From positions 1 through 64,000 of the forward strand of contig MVQL01000210.1 of NCBI GenBank assembly GCA_002067205.1: 64,000 nt of DNA, read 5' to 3'. The DNA is from Pelotomaculum sp. PtaB.Bin104 (GTDB lineage Bacteria; Bacillota; Desulfotomaculia; Desulfotomaculales; Pelotomaculaceae). The notes beneath the pieces were generated by a model. The model saw only the letters and a program-made list of their open reading frames with translations. It was not told where the DNA came from and ran no database searches. The position numbers and the translations under genes were made by a program. Shown here one piece after another: positions 1-9,200 of this stretch. The stretch's first letter is position 1; each line of letters begins with the position of its first letter.

Positions 1-900
1 GCCACGGTGATGCTTGGCGCCGGCGGTCCAATGATCGTGAAGGTGTCGTCACTTGTGTCTGTATAGCTGCTGTTGCTCCTGCTGGTCACCCGGACGCTAT
101 AATCATCGCCGCTGGCCTGCGAGGTGGGTATTGTCCACGTATACGAGCCGCTGCTGATCGACCTGGAGGAACTGATCACCCGGTCGACGATACCGCCTTT
201 TAACAGCTCGATTTTAACGTATGATCCCGGGCTGCCGGTGTAGTTCCAGCTGATGGTTTGCTTTGTCCCAGCTGCCCATGTTTCGCTTCCGTTGGGTGTA
301 GCCACGGTGATGCTTGGCGCCGGCGGGCCGACTATCGTGAATGTGGCGTCACTTGTGTCTGTACAACTGCTGTAGCTATTGCTGGTCACCCTAACGCTGT
401 AATCGTCGCCGCTAGCCAGCGTGCTGGGTATAGTCCACACGTACGCGCCGCTGCTGATCGGCCTGGAGGAGCTGATCACCAGGTCAACGACACCGCCTTT
501 TAACAGCTCAATTTTAACGTATGTTCCCGGACTGCCGGTGTAGTTCCAGCTAATGGTTTGCTTTGTCCCGGCTGCCCATGTTTCACTTCCGTTGGGCGCA
601 GCTACAGTGATGCTTGGCGCCGGCGGGCCGACTATCGTAAATGTGGCGTCACTTGTATCTGTATAACTGCTGTTGCTATTGCTGGTCACCCGGACGCTGT
701 AGTCGTCGCCGCTAGGCTGAGCGGTGGGGATGGTCCACGTGTACATGCCACTGGTTAGCAATCTGCTGGAGTTGATCACCCGGTCGACGACACCGCCCTT
801 TAACAGCTCGATTTTAACGTACGACCCCAGGCTGCCGGTGTAGTTCCAGCTAATGGTTTGGCTCGTCCCTGCTGTCCACGACTCGTTCCCGTTGGGGGAG
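1..900 (-). repeat. Tandem 300-bp coding repeats
   Basis: Three copies beginning at about 1, 301 and 601 have the same register and near-identical sequence (for example gatgcttggcgccggcgg recurs every 300 bases). They encode 100-residue Kre9-like beta repeats in the partial surface gene. Such identity suggests recent expansion or gene conversion, and copy number may vary between strains. Confidence 0.9.
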
Positions 901-2846
901 ATAACGGTGATAGTCGGTCCAGAAGTAGTTGTGAAAACTAATTCATACTTATCAGCCAGTTCGTTACCATCTTGGTCCTTCACAGCATTAGCAGGCAACA
1001 CAACGGTGTAGTTGCTGTTGTAACCCAGGTTTGACGATGGATCTAGACGCAGTACATTGTTAATGATGCTCTTCGCAAACAATACGCTGTTGTTGTCGCC
1101 GTCCTTAAGGCTGATCTGTCCGTAGGCGCTGCCTTCCAAAATATTTTCGCTGAAGGTGATCGCTATGGTTTTGTCGATGGCTACTCCGGTAGCTCCGTCC
1201 ACCGGGTCGCTGCTGCTCACGGACGGCGCGGTAGTGTCGGGTGCCGCACTGGTGGTAAAGTTCATGGTATATGCGCTGGCTAGGCCGTTGCCTGCGGCAT
1301 CTTCCACGGCGCCCGCAGGCACAGTCACGGTATAGGCGCTACTGTAGGCCAAGTTGGCATCCGGATCAAGGCTCAGTACATTGCCGCTGATGCTCTTCCC
1401 AAATGCTACGCTGTTGTTGCTGGCGTCTTTAAGGCTGATCTGATTATAGGCGTCACCCGCTAATATGTCTTCGCTAAAAGTGATCGCTACTGTCTTATCT
1501 ATCGCTACTCCCGTGGCTCCACTCACCGGGTCGCTGCTGATCACGGACGGCGCGGTAGTGTCGGGTGCCGCACTGGTGGTAAAGTTCATGGTATATGCGC
1601 TGGCTAGGCCGTTGCCTGCGGCGTCTTCCACAGCGCCCGCGGGCACTGTCACGGTATAGGCGCTGCTGTAACCCAGGTTGGCATCTGGATTAAGGCTCAG
1701 TACATTGCCGCTGATGCTCTTCCCAAATGCTACGCTGTTGTTGCTGGCGTCTTTAAGGCTGATCTGATTATAGGCGTCTCCCGCTAATATGTCTTCGCTG
1801 AAGGTGATCGCTATAGTCTTGTCGATTGCTACACCGGCAACTCCGCTCACCGGGTCGCTGCTGCTCACGGAGGGCGCGGTGGTGTCAGGTGGTTGTAGAA
1901 CGGTAAATTGACCGTTGTTCACATTAGTAGTGATGGGTTGTTCATCGGCGTTGGAAAGGATTACTCCTTTTAGCTCCAGTACGCTGGTACCCCCTGCTGG
2001 CGCTGCCGCTGCCACCTGGAACTGCAGCTGGACCACCGTACCGGAACCAGTAGCTATAGGGATATTTTGGTCATGGTAAATGACAACCCGAATGTCGTTA
2101 TTCTCAAGTTTATTTGTAGAAACACTAAATTCGGAAGTCAAGCTGCCTTTGCTTCTTTGCTGGTAGGTCAACAAGTTGGAATCATAGCTTAGGTCAAACT
2201 GCATGGCCACTACTTCACCAGAGCTGGTTAGTGTAACCGGAACCTGGATCACTGCTCCGGGGGCGCCTGAGGCGTCGCCTGCAGTCAGTTCCGGCGCTGT
2301 AGTTGTAGCAGCAGTGGTAGTAAAATTCACTTCCTGAGATATAGTAGTTGACACACCGTTATTTGCCGTAATACCGGGATCCACTACTATTTTATAGGCG
2401 CTGCCCGGTTTCAGAGCATTTTGCGGTGTTACATAAAAGTAGTTTCTATTTACATCCGTATTTGTACCGTCACCGGCTCTTTTTACGGTGATGGCCACCA
2501 CATTATTGGAAGCGTCATACATGTGAAACTTGGTGATATTGGAATCATAATGGGTAGGGGTGGCCACGTTGACGGCAAACTTGATCCCAATCACTGTATT
2601 ACCTTCAAAAACAGGTGGTACATCGGCTAGTGTCGGCCACAACGTAGGCTCGACCCAAGTGACGCCATCGCAACCTGTAGTTTTAACCGTTCCAATGGCG
2701 GGTAGTGGTCCTGAATTGGTGTCAGTGTATTCGTATAACCCATATTCTGTAACATAAGGATTGTTAGTGCCGGCAAAGGCTATCGCACACTGTAAAATCA
2801 TTACCAGCGCTATTAAAATAATCAGCGGGGTCCTTTTAAACTTCAA
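1..2846 (-). CDS. Secreted cohesin / Ig-like surface protein, 3' end beyond window
   Basis: The frame starts at TTG 2846 behind AGGAGAGGTG and stays open to base 1, so at least 949 codons are present and the C-terminus lies outside. In order: a signal peptide; a secreted N-terminal Ig-like domain of about 170 residues shared with three other proteins here (6253, 30078, 35240); a cohesin-like domain (about residues 185-315, plus-strand 1900-2300); three SbsA/Big_5-type Ig domains with a 108-residue (324-bp) period; then at least three Kre9/Knh1-like beta repeats (SITV..P/NGSETW, TISWNYTGSPG) with an exact 300-bp period. The TTG start is supported by the same start context in the paralogue at 34529. 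It is likely exported and held at the surface through protein-protein contacts. It lies behind riboswitch-like element 3104-3200. A function beyond adhesion or scaffolding cannot be read. Confidence 0.85.
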   Translation of the reverse strand, partial: MKFKRTPLIILIALVMILQCAIAFAGTNNPYVTEYGLYEYTDTNSGPLPAIGTVKTTGCDGVTWVEPTLWPTLADVPPVFEGNTVIGIKFAVNVATPTHYDSNITKFHMYDASNNVVAITVKRAGDGTNTDVNRNYFYVTPQNALKPGSAYKIVVDPGITANNGVSTTISQEVNFTTTAATTTAPELTAGDASGAPGAVIQVPVTLTSSGEVVAMQFDLSYDSNLLTYQQRSKGSLTSEFSVSTNKLENNDIRVVIYHDQNIPIATGSGTVVQLQFQVAAAAPAGGTSVLELKGVILSNADEQPITTNVNNGQFTVLQPPDTTAPSVSSSDPVSGVAGVAIDKTIAITFSEDILAGDAYNQISLKDASNNSVAFGKSISGNVLSLNPDANLGYSSAYTVTVPAGAVEDAAGNGLASAYTMNFTTSAAPDTTAPSVISSDPVSGATGVAIDKTVAITFSEDILAGDAYNQISLKDASNNSVAFGKSISGNVLSLDPDANLAYSSAYTVTVPAGAVEDAAGNGLASAYTMNFTTSAAPDTTAPSVSSSDPVDGATGVAIDKTIAITFSENILEGSAYGQISLKDGDNNSVLFAKSIINNVLRLDPSSNLGYNSNYTVVLPANAVKDQDGNELADKYELVFTTTSGPTITVISPNGNESWTAGTSQTISWNYTGSLGSYVKIELLKGGVVDRVINSSRLLTSGMYTWTIPTAQPSGDDYSVRVTSNSNSSYTDTSDATFTIVGPPAPSITVAAPNGSETWAAGTKQTISWNYTGSPGTYVKIELLKGGVVDLVISSSRPISSGAYVWTIPSTLASGDDYSVRVTSNSYSSCTDTSDATFTIVGPPAPSITVATPNGSETWAAGTKQTISWNYTGSPGSYVKIELLKGGIVDRVISSSRSISSGSYTWTIPTSQASGDDYSVRVTSRSNSSYTDTSDDTFTIIGPPAPSITV
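1201..2172 (-). repeat. Tandem 324-bp Big_5-type Ig repeats
   Basis: The segment accgggtcgctgctg occurs at 1201, 1525 and 1849, a strict 324-base spacing, inside three SbsA/Big_5-like Ig modules (motifs AIDKT, ITFSEDIL, YTVTVPAGA). The first two copies are almost identical at the DNA level. The outer boundary is approximate. Confidence 0.8.
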
Positions 2847-2960
2847 TGTTCACCTCTCCTTTTAGCAGGTTGGCTAGGCAACCAATCAGCCTGCTTTAAT
2901 TTTTTGAAAGAGACGGAAGAAGATTTCCATAGCTTCTAACCAGAGTTGATACCTAATTCA

Positions 2961-3039
2961 ATTGACTTATTGTTTAGTGCTTATCACCTCTTTCTAGAAA
3001 TTAAATTGACTTATTGTTTAGTGCTTATCACCTCTTTCT
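2961..3039 (-). repeat. 44-bp direct repeat in mRNA leader
   Basis: A 35-nt unit (attgacttattgtttagtgc then ttatcacctctttct) is present at 2961-2995 and 3005-3039. On the minus strand each copy reads AGAAAGAGGTGATAAGC followed by ACTAAACAATAAG. A diverged single copy lies at about 34650-34685 in the leader of the paralogue, again between the riboswitch terminator and the gene. The Shine-Dalgarno-like GAGGTGA suggests a leader-peptide or stabiliser role, but none is proven. Confidence 0.6.
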
Positions 3040-3049
3040 GGAAAATAAA

Positions 3050-3083
3050 GAAAAGCCCTTTCCCGTTTAATAAAGGAAAGGGG
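3050..3083 (-). terminator. Expression-platform terminator of element A
   Basis: On the minus strand CCCTTTCC pairs with GGAAAGGG around a short loop and is followed by CTTTTCTTTATTTT. Its CCTTTCC arm is also complementary to the GGAAAGG at the 3' end of the aptamer just upstream, giving a mutually exclusive antiterminator. Confidence 0.8.
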
Positions 3084-3103
3084 TCTTCTCATAAATTCCG
3101 GTT

Positions 3104-3200
3104 ATTCCTTTCCACAATGGGAGGTGTAACCGTTTCCAGCTACACCCATTGGTCCTTCACCATAGCTAGACTAACCACAGGCAAAAGGACTCGGAAATAT
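3104..3200 (-). ncRNA. Moco/Tuco-like riboswitch element A
   Basis: The minus strand carries CCGAGTCC, GCCTGTGG, CTATGG, a GAAA-capped hairpin (GGGTGTAG..CTGGAAACGG..TACACC) and the 3' core CCTCCCATTGTGGAAAGG. GTCCTT pairs with AAGGAC and the ends form a P1-like helix (ATTTCC with GGAAA). The core matches what I recall of the moaA-leader Moco motif. A terminator and the cohesin/Ig surface gene lie downstream. The ligand is inferred only. Confidence 0.75.
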
Positions 3201-3226
3201 TCTATTTTCTTTCTTGAAATTGTATT

Positions 3227-3252
3227 TTTCTACAAGAGGGATATATTCTCCT
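3227..3252 (-). promoter_or_regulatory. SigH-like promoter of element A
   Basis: On the minus strand AGGAGAAT is followed after 14 nt by GAAA (within TTGTAGAAA), resembling the Bacillus SigH consensus AGGAWWT-N12-14-GAAT. The -10-like box ends about 27 nt upstream of the aptamer. Confidence 0.5.
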
Positions 3253-3408
3253 CCTTGATTTCAAAAAATCTCATATTCATTTGCATTAATCCAACCTAGT
3301 CCAACCACAGCTCTGATAAGAGATTTTTTAAGAAGGCCGATTCATGACGCCTGGTAATGAACGGGACCAGATACCTATGTATAATTCATTACGACAAAAA
3401 TACCTATC

Positions 3409-3436
3409 TTGACATTTAGCTAAGCACTGATATATG
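3409..3436 (+). promoter_or_regulatory. SigA-like promoter of element A'
   Basis: TTGACA (3409-3414) and TATATG (3431-3436) are separated by 16 nt, about 58 nt before the plus-strand aptamer. This is the only copy with a housekeeping-type promoter rather than the SigH-like one. Confidence 0.5.
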
Positions 3437-3493
3437 TTAACAGTAATAACATTTTTAGCTATGTCTTATATTCTTGTTTTTTATTAATTTTAA

Positions 3494-3592
3494 TATCTAT
3501 CCGAGTCTTCTTGCCTGTGGTCCCCATTGCTATGGCAAAGAGATCTGGGCATGTCTGGAAACGGGCATGCCTCCCAATGCGGAAAGGATGTA
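3494..3592 (+). ncRNA. Moco/Tuco-like riboswitch element A'
   Basis: The plus strand carries CCGAGTC, TTGCCTGTGG, GCTATGGC, the GGGCATGTCTGGAAACGGGC hairpin and GCCTCCCAATGCGGAAAGG; ATC/GAT ends close a P1-like helix. It is divergent to element A and leads into the cohesin-SLH gene at 3733. A terminator follows at 3603. Confidence 0.75.
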
Positions 3593-3602
3593 TTGGCAAA
3601 TA

Positions 3603-3636
3603 AGCCGGGTGATTTTCGCATCCTGGCTTTTTTTGT
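3603..3636 (+). terminator. Expression-platform terminator of element A'
   Basis: AGCCGGG pairs with CCTGGCT and is followed by seven T. CATCCT in its 3' arm is complementary to AGGATG at the aptamer 3' end, giving an alternative antiterminator pairing. Confidence 0.8.
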
Positions 3637-3732
3637 AAATTACAGGTGTATTTCCTTGCAGGAGGTGGTGGATGCTTTCACCAGTAGTGTTTCTGTATTT
3701 CATTAAAAATTGGGAAATGGAGCTGATGGGTT

Positions 3733-5169
3733 ATGAAAAATCGCCGGTTTAACATACCTAGGACAATCTTAATTACATTTATATTGACAATTTCACTGTG
3801 TTTCACAGCAAGCGCGGCTACATCAGTGCCTTTACTATCGGTGGGGGATATCAGTGGTAGTTCGGGTGCGGTGGTGCAGGTGCCGGTTATTCTAGAAAGC
3901 ACAGGTGAAGTGACAGCAGCGCAGTTTGATCTGGTTTTTGACCAGCAGCTGTTAACCTACCAACATATTAGTACGGGTGATTTGACATCTGCCTTTTCCG
4001 TAATTGCAAATACGGTTAACAACAGTTTAAAGGTTATCATATACAGCCCAACAACCGACATAATACAGGCCGGGTCCGGCTCAATAGCCATTATTGAGTT
4101 TGAGGTAGCTGACAGCGCCCCACAAGGCCAGAGCGCTTTGCTCGAATTAAGTGGAGTGATTCTTTCAGACAGCAGTGGTAATGCGATAACTTCTAATTCC
4201 ATTAACGGACGGTTTACAGTTGAAGGGACACAGCAAAGTGGAGGCAGCGGCAACAATACGGGTACTGCCGATACTGCCGCACCTGCCTGGCCGTCCGACA
4301 GTGCCCTGACTGCAGGTAATGTGACCGAAGGCAGCCTGACCCTTCACTGGACCGCAGCAACTGATAATAAAGGTGTCACAAGCTACAGAATTTACCAGGA
4401 TGCAGCACTTCTAGGAAATGTCAGTGGAAGTATTAACACCTATACTATTGTTGGATTGACAGCCGGAACCCAATATACTTTTAAAATTGAAGCAGGTGAC
4501 GCCAAAGGCAACTGGTCAAATGACGGACCAGCCGTAACGGTAAAAACCTCTGACAATCAGGGAACCGTAAACACCGGCAATCCAAATACCGCCGTAACAA
4601 AAACCTTTGCTGATATCCAGGGGCACTGGGCTCAGAAGGATATTGAACTAATGGCTGGCAGGAATATTGTTAAAGGGATGACTGACAGTACCTTTTCACC
4701 TGATAACAATATCACCAGGGCGGAATTTGCTGCATTGCTGGTACGTGCCCTGGCCATTGACGAGGCTCAACCAGCACAGGGACAGTTCAATGATGTCGGC
4801 CCTGCTGATTGGTATTACAGCAGCGTCGAAGCCGCAGCAGCAGCAGGCCTGGTAAAAGGGTTTGATGAGAATCAATTTGTACCAAAGGCTTTGATTACCC
4901 GTGAGCAAATGGCAGTGATGATCATCCGCGCCATAACCTATGCCGGTGTGAACTTAGACCTGGCAGCTGGAGAACCGGAGCAACTGCTAGCCGGCTTCAG
5001 TGATAAAGATAAAATAAGTTCCTGGAGTGCCGCATTTCTGGCCCAGGCCGTTAAAGCAGGCTTGATTAATGGCTCCACCCCAACCACAATTGACCCGGTG
5101 GCTAATGCCACCCGCGCCCAGGCTACTGTGATAATCAAACGGATGATGGAAAAAGCAGGACGGGTGTAA
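3733..5169 (+). CDS. SLH-anchored cohesin protein (anchoring scaffoldin-like)
   Basis: 478 residues: signal peptide (about 1-28), a cohesin-like domain (about 30-165, with QVPV, QFDLVFD and LLTYQ motifs), a fibronectin III domain (about 177-273), then three SLH repeats (about 290-478; first copy FADIQGHWAQKDIELMAGRN). SLH repeats bind pyruvylated secondary cell-wall polymer, so this protein probably displays a cohesin at the wall and could dock the dockerin-bearing proteins encoded in the same window. It is preceded by riboswitch-like element A'. The GTG-started cohesin-dockerin gene at 5174 follows 4 bases after its stop, implying one transcript. The architecture matches cellulosomal anchoring scaffoldins but with a single cohesin. 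The pairing partner is inference. Confidence 0.85.
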   Translation: MKNRRFNIPRTILITFILTISLCFTASAATSVPLLSVGDISGSSGAVVQVPVILESTGEVTAAQFDLVFDQQLLTYQHISTGDLTSAFSVIANTVNNSLKVIIYSPTTDIIQAGSGSIAIIEFEVADSAPQGQSALLELSGVILSDSSGNAITSNSINGRFTVEGTQQSGGSGNNTGTADTAAPAWPSDSALTAGNVTEGSLTLHWTAATDNKGVTSYRIYQDAALLGNVSGSINTYTIVGLTAGTQYTFKIEAGDAKGNWSNDGPAVTVKTSDNQGTVNTGNPNTAVTKTFADIQGHWAQKDIELMAGRNIVKGMTDSTFSPDNNITRAEFAALLVRALAIDEAQPAQGQFNDVGPADWYYSSVEAAAAAGLVKGFDENQFVPKALITREQMAVMIIRAITYAGVNLDLAAGEPEQLLAGFSDKDKISSWSAAFLAQAVKAGLINGSTPTTIDPVANATRAQATVIIKRMMEKAGRV

Positions 5170-5173
5170 AGAA

Positions 5174-5956
5174 GTGATATACTTGTTTATAGATCGGCTC
5201 CACTTCAAAAGCATTGTACTGTCCCTTATCATGATACTGTTATTCTTATTAAATACAGTTGTTGCCGTACCAGGTTCCGAAGCCAGGAATAATGGTCCGG
5301 CGACAGCCCAGAACCTCCAGGAGACTGACGTAAGCCGCAGCACCGGGTTTGGATTTTCCGAGAACATACTGGCCACAACCACAACAGCAACCCCAGAATT
5401 AACAGTTGGGAACGCCTCGGGCGCGCCTGGAGCAGTGCTTCAAGTGCCGGTTAATTTAACCAGTTCAGGTGAAGTAGTGGCTATTCAGTTTGATCTGGGC
5501 TATGATCCTGCTCTTTTGACCTACCAGCAAACCAACGCAGGTAGTTTGACTTCCACATTTACGGTATATGCCAATGATGTTCCGGGCAATAAGATTAGGG
5601 TGATCATCATGGACTTCAGCAATAAACCTATAGCTTCTGGATCAGGCACGGTAGCCCAACTGCAGTTTCAAGTTGCAGCAACTCCGGCAGGTCAGACCTG
5701 CATGATAGAGCTTAGCGGGGTAACACTTTCAGATACCCAGGGCAATCTAATCACAACGAATGTGCACAATGGTCAATTTACCTTGCTCCAACCACCCGGC
5801 GACATGAACGGTGACTATACTGTAAATTTTCTTGACTTACTTTTTATGACTCAATACCTTGGAGAACCCCTGACCGGTGATTCCCTGCGTGCGGATTTTA
5901 ATAAAGACGATGTTGTTAACATCCTTGATTTGTTAGAAGTAAAAAAGCTTTATTAA
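5174..5956 (+). CDS. Cohesin-dockerin adaptor protein
   Basis: 260 residues from a GTG start 4 bp after the previous stop. An N-terminal hydrophobic segment (SIVLSLIMILLFLLN) acts as signal peptide or anchor. A cohesin-like domain covers about 74-205 (GAPGAVLQVPVNL, QFDLGYDPALLTYQ). A type I dockerin with two Ca-binding repeats covers about 208-260 (GDMNGDYTVNFLDLL and ADFNKDDVVNILDLL). Having both halves of the interaction makes it a natural adaptor or polymerising subunit between the anchoring cohesin of 3733 and dockerin proteins. The dockerin closely resembles that of the 240-residue protein at 35240. The transcript ends at the bidirectional terminator 6211-6241, after about 250 bp of AT-rich spacer with nothing recognisable. 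Confidence 0.85.
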   Translation: MIYLFIDRLHFKSIVLSLIMILLFLLNTVVAVPGSEARNNGPATAQNLQETDVSRSTGFGFSENILATTTTATPELTVGNASGAPGAVLQVPVNLTSSGEVVAIQFDLGYDPALLTYQQTNAGSLTSTFTVYANDVPGNKIRVIIMDFSNKPIASGSGTVAQLQFQVAATPAGQTCMIELSGVTLSDTQGNLITTNVHNGQFTLLQPPGDMNGDYTVNFLDLLFMTQYLGEPLTGDSLRADFNKDDVVNILDLLEVKKLY

Positions 5957-6210
5957 ACTGCAATCGAGTTAAGCAAAAAAAAATAACCCAATAAATGTAG
6001 CTTTAAATTTACCAGCACAAATGCAACATTATCCAACTCACAGCAGAACCATAGGTGCTGACCTCGTATACTGCTTCTAAAATTGAGTTACCAAACTCAC
6101 TAAGCATCTGCTGAAGTAAAAGCATAAAATAGTTTGCATAGCTCAACTGTTAGAAAACTATTGGCTATTTATTATTAGAGACGAAATGTAATAATTTGAC
6201 GAAAACCAAC

Positions 6211-6241
6211 AAAAAAGACGTCCGCAAGGACGCCTTTTTTG
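6211..6241. terminator. Bidirectional terminator between convergent surface genes
   Basis: GACGTCC-GCAA-GGACGCC is flanked by A6 on the left and T6 on the right, so it can end both the plus-strand 3733-5956 transcript and the minus-strand 6253 gene. Confidence 0.85.
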
Positions 6242-6252
6242 TTAACTAATTA

Positions 6253-9200
6253 CTAGTTGTCAACTTTATAAATCTGCACCCAGGCGGCATTGCAATTGAG
6301 CCTGAGCCCAGCCGGATTAGGATTGGTAGCCACGTTGCGAATGCTTACCACATCACCCGCGTTGAGAGATAGCTGAGCACTTTCAACCATAGTCTGACCG
6401 GCACAGATGAAAGATGATTGAACTGTGCCATTTACTGCTATTCCCCACGACTGAGGATTATTGGAATTAGTGCAAATCCCAAATGTTATGTTGTAGACGC
6501 CCGCATCGTTAGCCGTAATTGTACTGGTACCAGCGTCATGACCTACACCTTGTAAAGGACCATTACTATTAAACAACACATCTGAACCTACTGCGATGCT
6601 TTGGCCTGTAGTAGTTTGATTGTCATATACATAGCCATATGCGCTTTCAACTTTATCAATCTGCACCCATGCGGCATTGCAATTGAGTCTCAGAATAGCT
6701 GGAGTAGGATTGGTAGCCACGTTGCGAATGCTTACCACATCACCCGCGTTGAGGGATAGTTGAGCGCTTTCAACTATAGTCTGACCGGCACAGGTAAACA
6801 GTGATTGAACTGTGCCATTTACTGCTATTCCCCACGACTCAGGATTATTGGCATTTGTGCAAATTCCAAATGTTATGTTGTAGATGCCAGCCTCGTTAAC
6901 CGTAATTGTACTAGTACCAGCGTCATGACCTACACCTTGTAAAGGACCATTACTATTAAATACCACATCTGAACCTACTGCGATGCTTTGGCCTGTAGTA
7001 GTTTGATTATCATATACATACCCATATGCGCTTTCAACTTTATCAATCTGCACCCATGCGGCATTGCAATTGGTTCTGAGAGTAGCTGTAGCTGGACTAC
7101 CGGTACCGGTAGCCACGTTGCGAATGCTTACCACATCACCCGCATTGAGAGGTAGTTGAGCACTTTGAACCATAGTCTGACCGGCACAGTTGAAATTTGA
7201 TTGAACTGTGCCATTCACTGCTATTCCCCATGACTGAGGGTTATTGCCCGAAGAGTTAATCCCAAATGTTATGTTGTAGATGCCAGCCTCGTTAACTGTA
7301 ATTGTACTGGCACCGGCGTTATGAGCTACACCTTGCAAAGAACCATTACTATTAAATACCACATCTGAACCTACTATAACGGTTTGGCTTGTAGTAGGTT
7401 GATTATCATATACATAGCCACATACATAGCCATATGCAGCTGCTGCCGTCCATTTCGCATAGACTGTTACATCTGCTGTTACTGCTGTTGCTTCTGTGAA
7501 AGCGTTGGCAAAGGTTGTGTTATCTGTGAACCAACCATCAAAAGTGAATCCTTCCCGTGTTGGTGCCGCTGGTAATGTTACGGTTGCACCAGCAGTTACA
7601 TTTGTTATTGGAGCTATTGCACTGCCTCCGTTACTATTAAATGTAACAGTATAGGTTGTAACGTTAGGGGCACTTAAGGTAATTGCTGCCGATGGGGTTG
7701 ACACGTTGCCTGCTGCATCGATTGCATATACTACATAGGTTCCTGCTGCAAAGCCTGTTGTACTCAGGTTCGCTGATACTGTGGCTGTTGCCGCTACCTT
7801 TATTCCGTTAGACGCAGTGCCTGCCGCATCAATCGCTGCCTGGTTTGCTGCTGTTGCTTCTGGTACAAGATATAAGAAGCCATCTTCATTACTGGTGGCT
7901 GTTACATTCTCACCAATTGTTACCGTTCCTGTTGTTACTGCCGATAATATTGGTGGCGGATCTATATCTAAAATTATGTTGACTATGCGTACTACATCCA
8001 GTACGTTAACTTGGCCATCGTTATTGGCGTCGGCAGCATAGCTTTCTTCGAAGGTGGGCTGAATTTTCTCCAAGGAGATGTTTAAAGTTATTACTACATC
8101 CATGACATTTATGGTGGTATCCCCATTGACGTCACCTTTATTTCGTGTTACGACAGTTACTTTGCCATTGGAAGCCACCGCCGGTATGCCTTCGCCCAAG
8201 GCGTCGGTGACCAACAGGGAACCCAAGATCAGGTCTAATTCATCACCACTCTTGTCATTATTTCCGATAGTGAATGTTAGGGTCAAAAGCTCGCCTGCAC
8301 CGTTGGTAAGACCCTGGGTCTTTACATTATAGGCCACTACTTTAATATGGTCGGCATAAACGGTGCTTTCAACTGTCCAGTTTGTATCTTCCGCTATAAG
8401 TGATCCCTTGTTAATTTGGATGTTGGACAAAAGCGCAGGGTCGTAGTTCAGAGTGAACTCGAAAGCTGCTGTGCCTTCACCGTCGGAGATGGTTACCGGT
8501 AAATTCAGGGACTGGCCGGGTTTGCCAACGGTCTCGGGCAGCGATAACTGGACCTTGTCGCTCCGTGGCACAGTAGTAATGGCGGAAGTTGCCGGGCCGT
8601 TCGTACTCCAGTTTCCTGCCGCGTCGCCCGCCTGCACCTTGAAGTTATACTGAGTGCCCGGGTTAAGCCCGGTGACGTCATAGCTTGTGCCGGTTACTGG
8701 TGTGGCGGTTAGTAGCGACCCGTTCTGGTAGACTTTGTAGCCGGTAACACCCACATTGTCCGTGGCACCGCTCCAGGTCAGGGTCAGGCCGGTCTGCGTT
8801 ACCTCAGATGATGTAAGGGTACCGCTGGTCCAATCCGGCGCGGCGGTGTCTGGTGGAGTTGTTGTGGTTACTGTCACGCTCGGGCCGGTTGTGCTTTCGT
8901 TGCCTGCTGCGTCAACTGCCTGAATAGTAAAGGTATAGTCAGTACCGGCGGTCAGGACGCTCACGTTGTAGCTGGTCCCTGTAACTGGTGTGCTGGTCAG
9001 CAGGGTTGTGCCCTGGTAGACTTTGTACCCGGCTACGCCAACGTTGTCGGTGGCGCCGCTCCAGTTCAGGGTCAGGCCGGTCTGCGTTACCTCAGATGGT
9101 GTAAGGGTGCCGCTGATCCAATCCGGCGCGGTGGTGTCTGGTGGAGTCGCCGTAGTTACTGTCACGCTCGGGCCGGTTGTGCTTTCGTTGCCTACCTCGT

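Noticed and set aside
1..2200. Regular 300- and 324-bp repeats as a CRISPR or satellite array
   Set aside because: They are in-frame protein domain repeats with much longer units than CRISPR repeats, without unique spacers.
2946..3299. 117-codon plus-strand frame
   Set aside because: It lies over the minus-strand leader repeat, terminator and riboswitch A, and its composition is explained by those.
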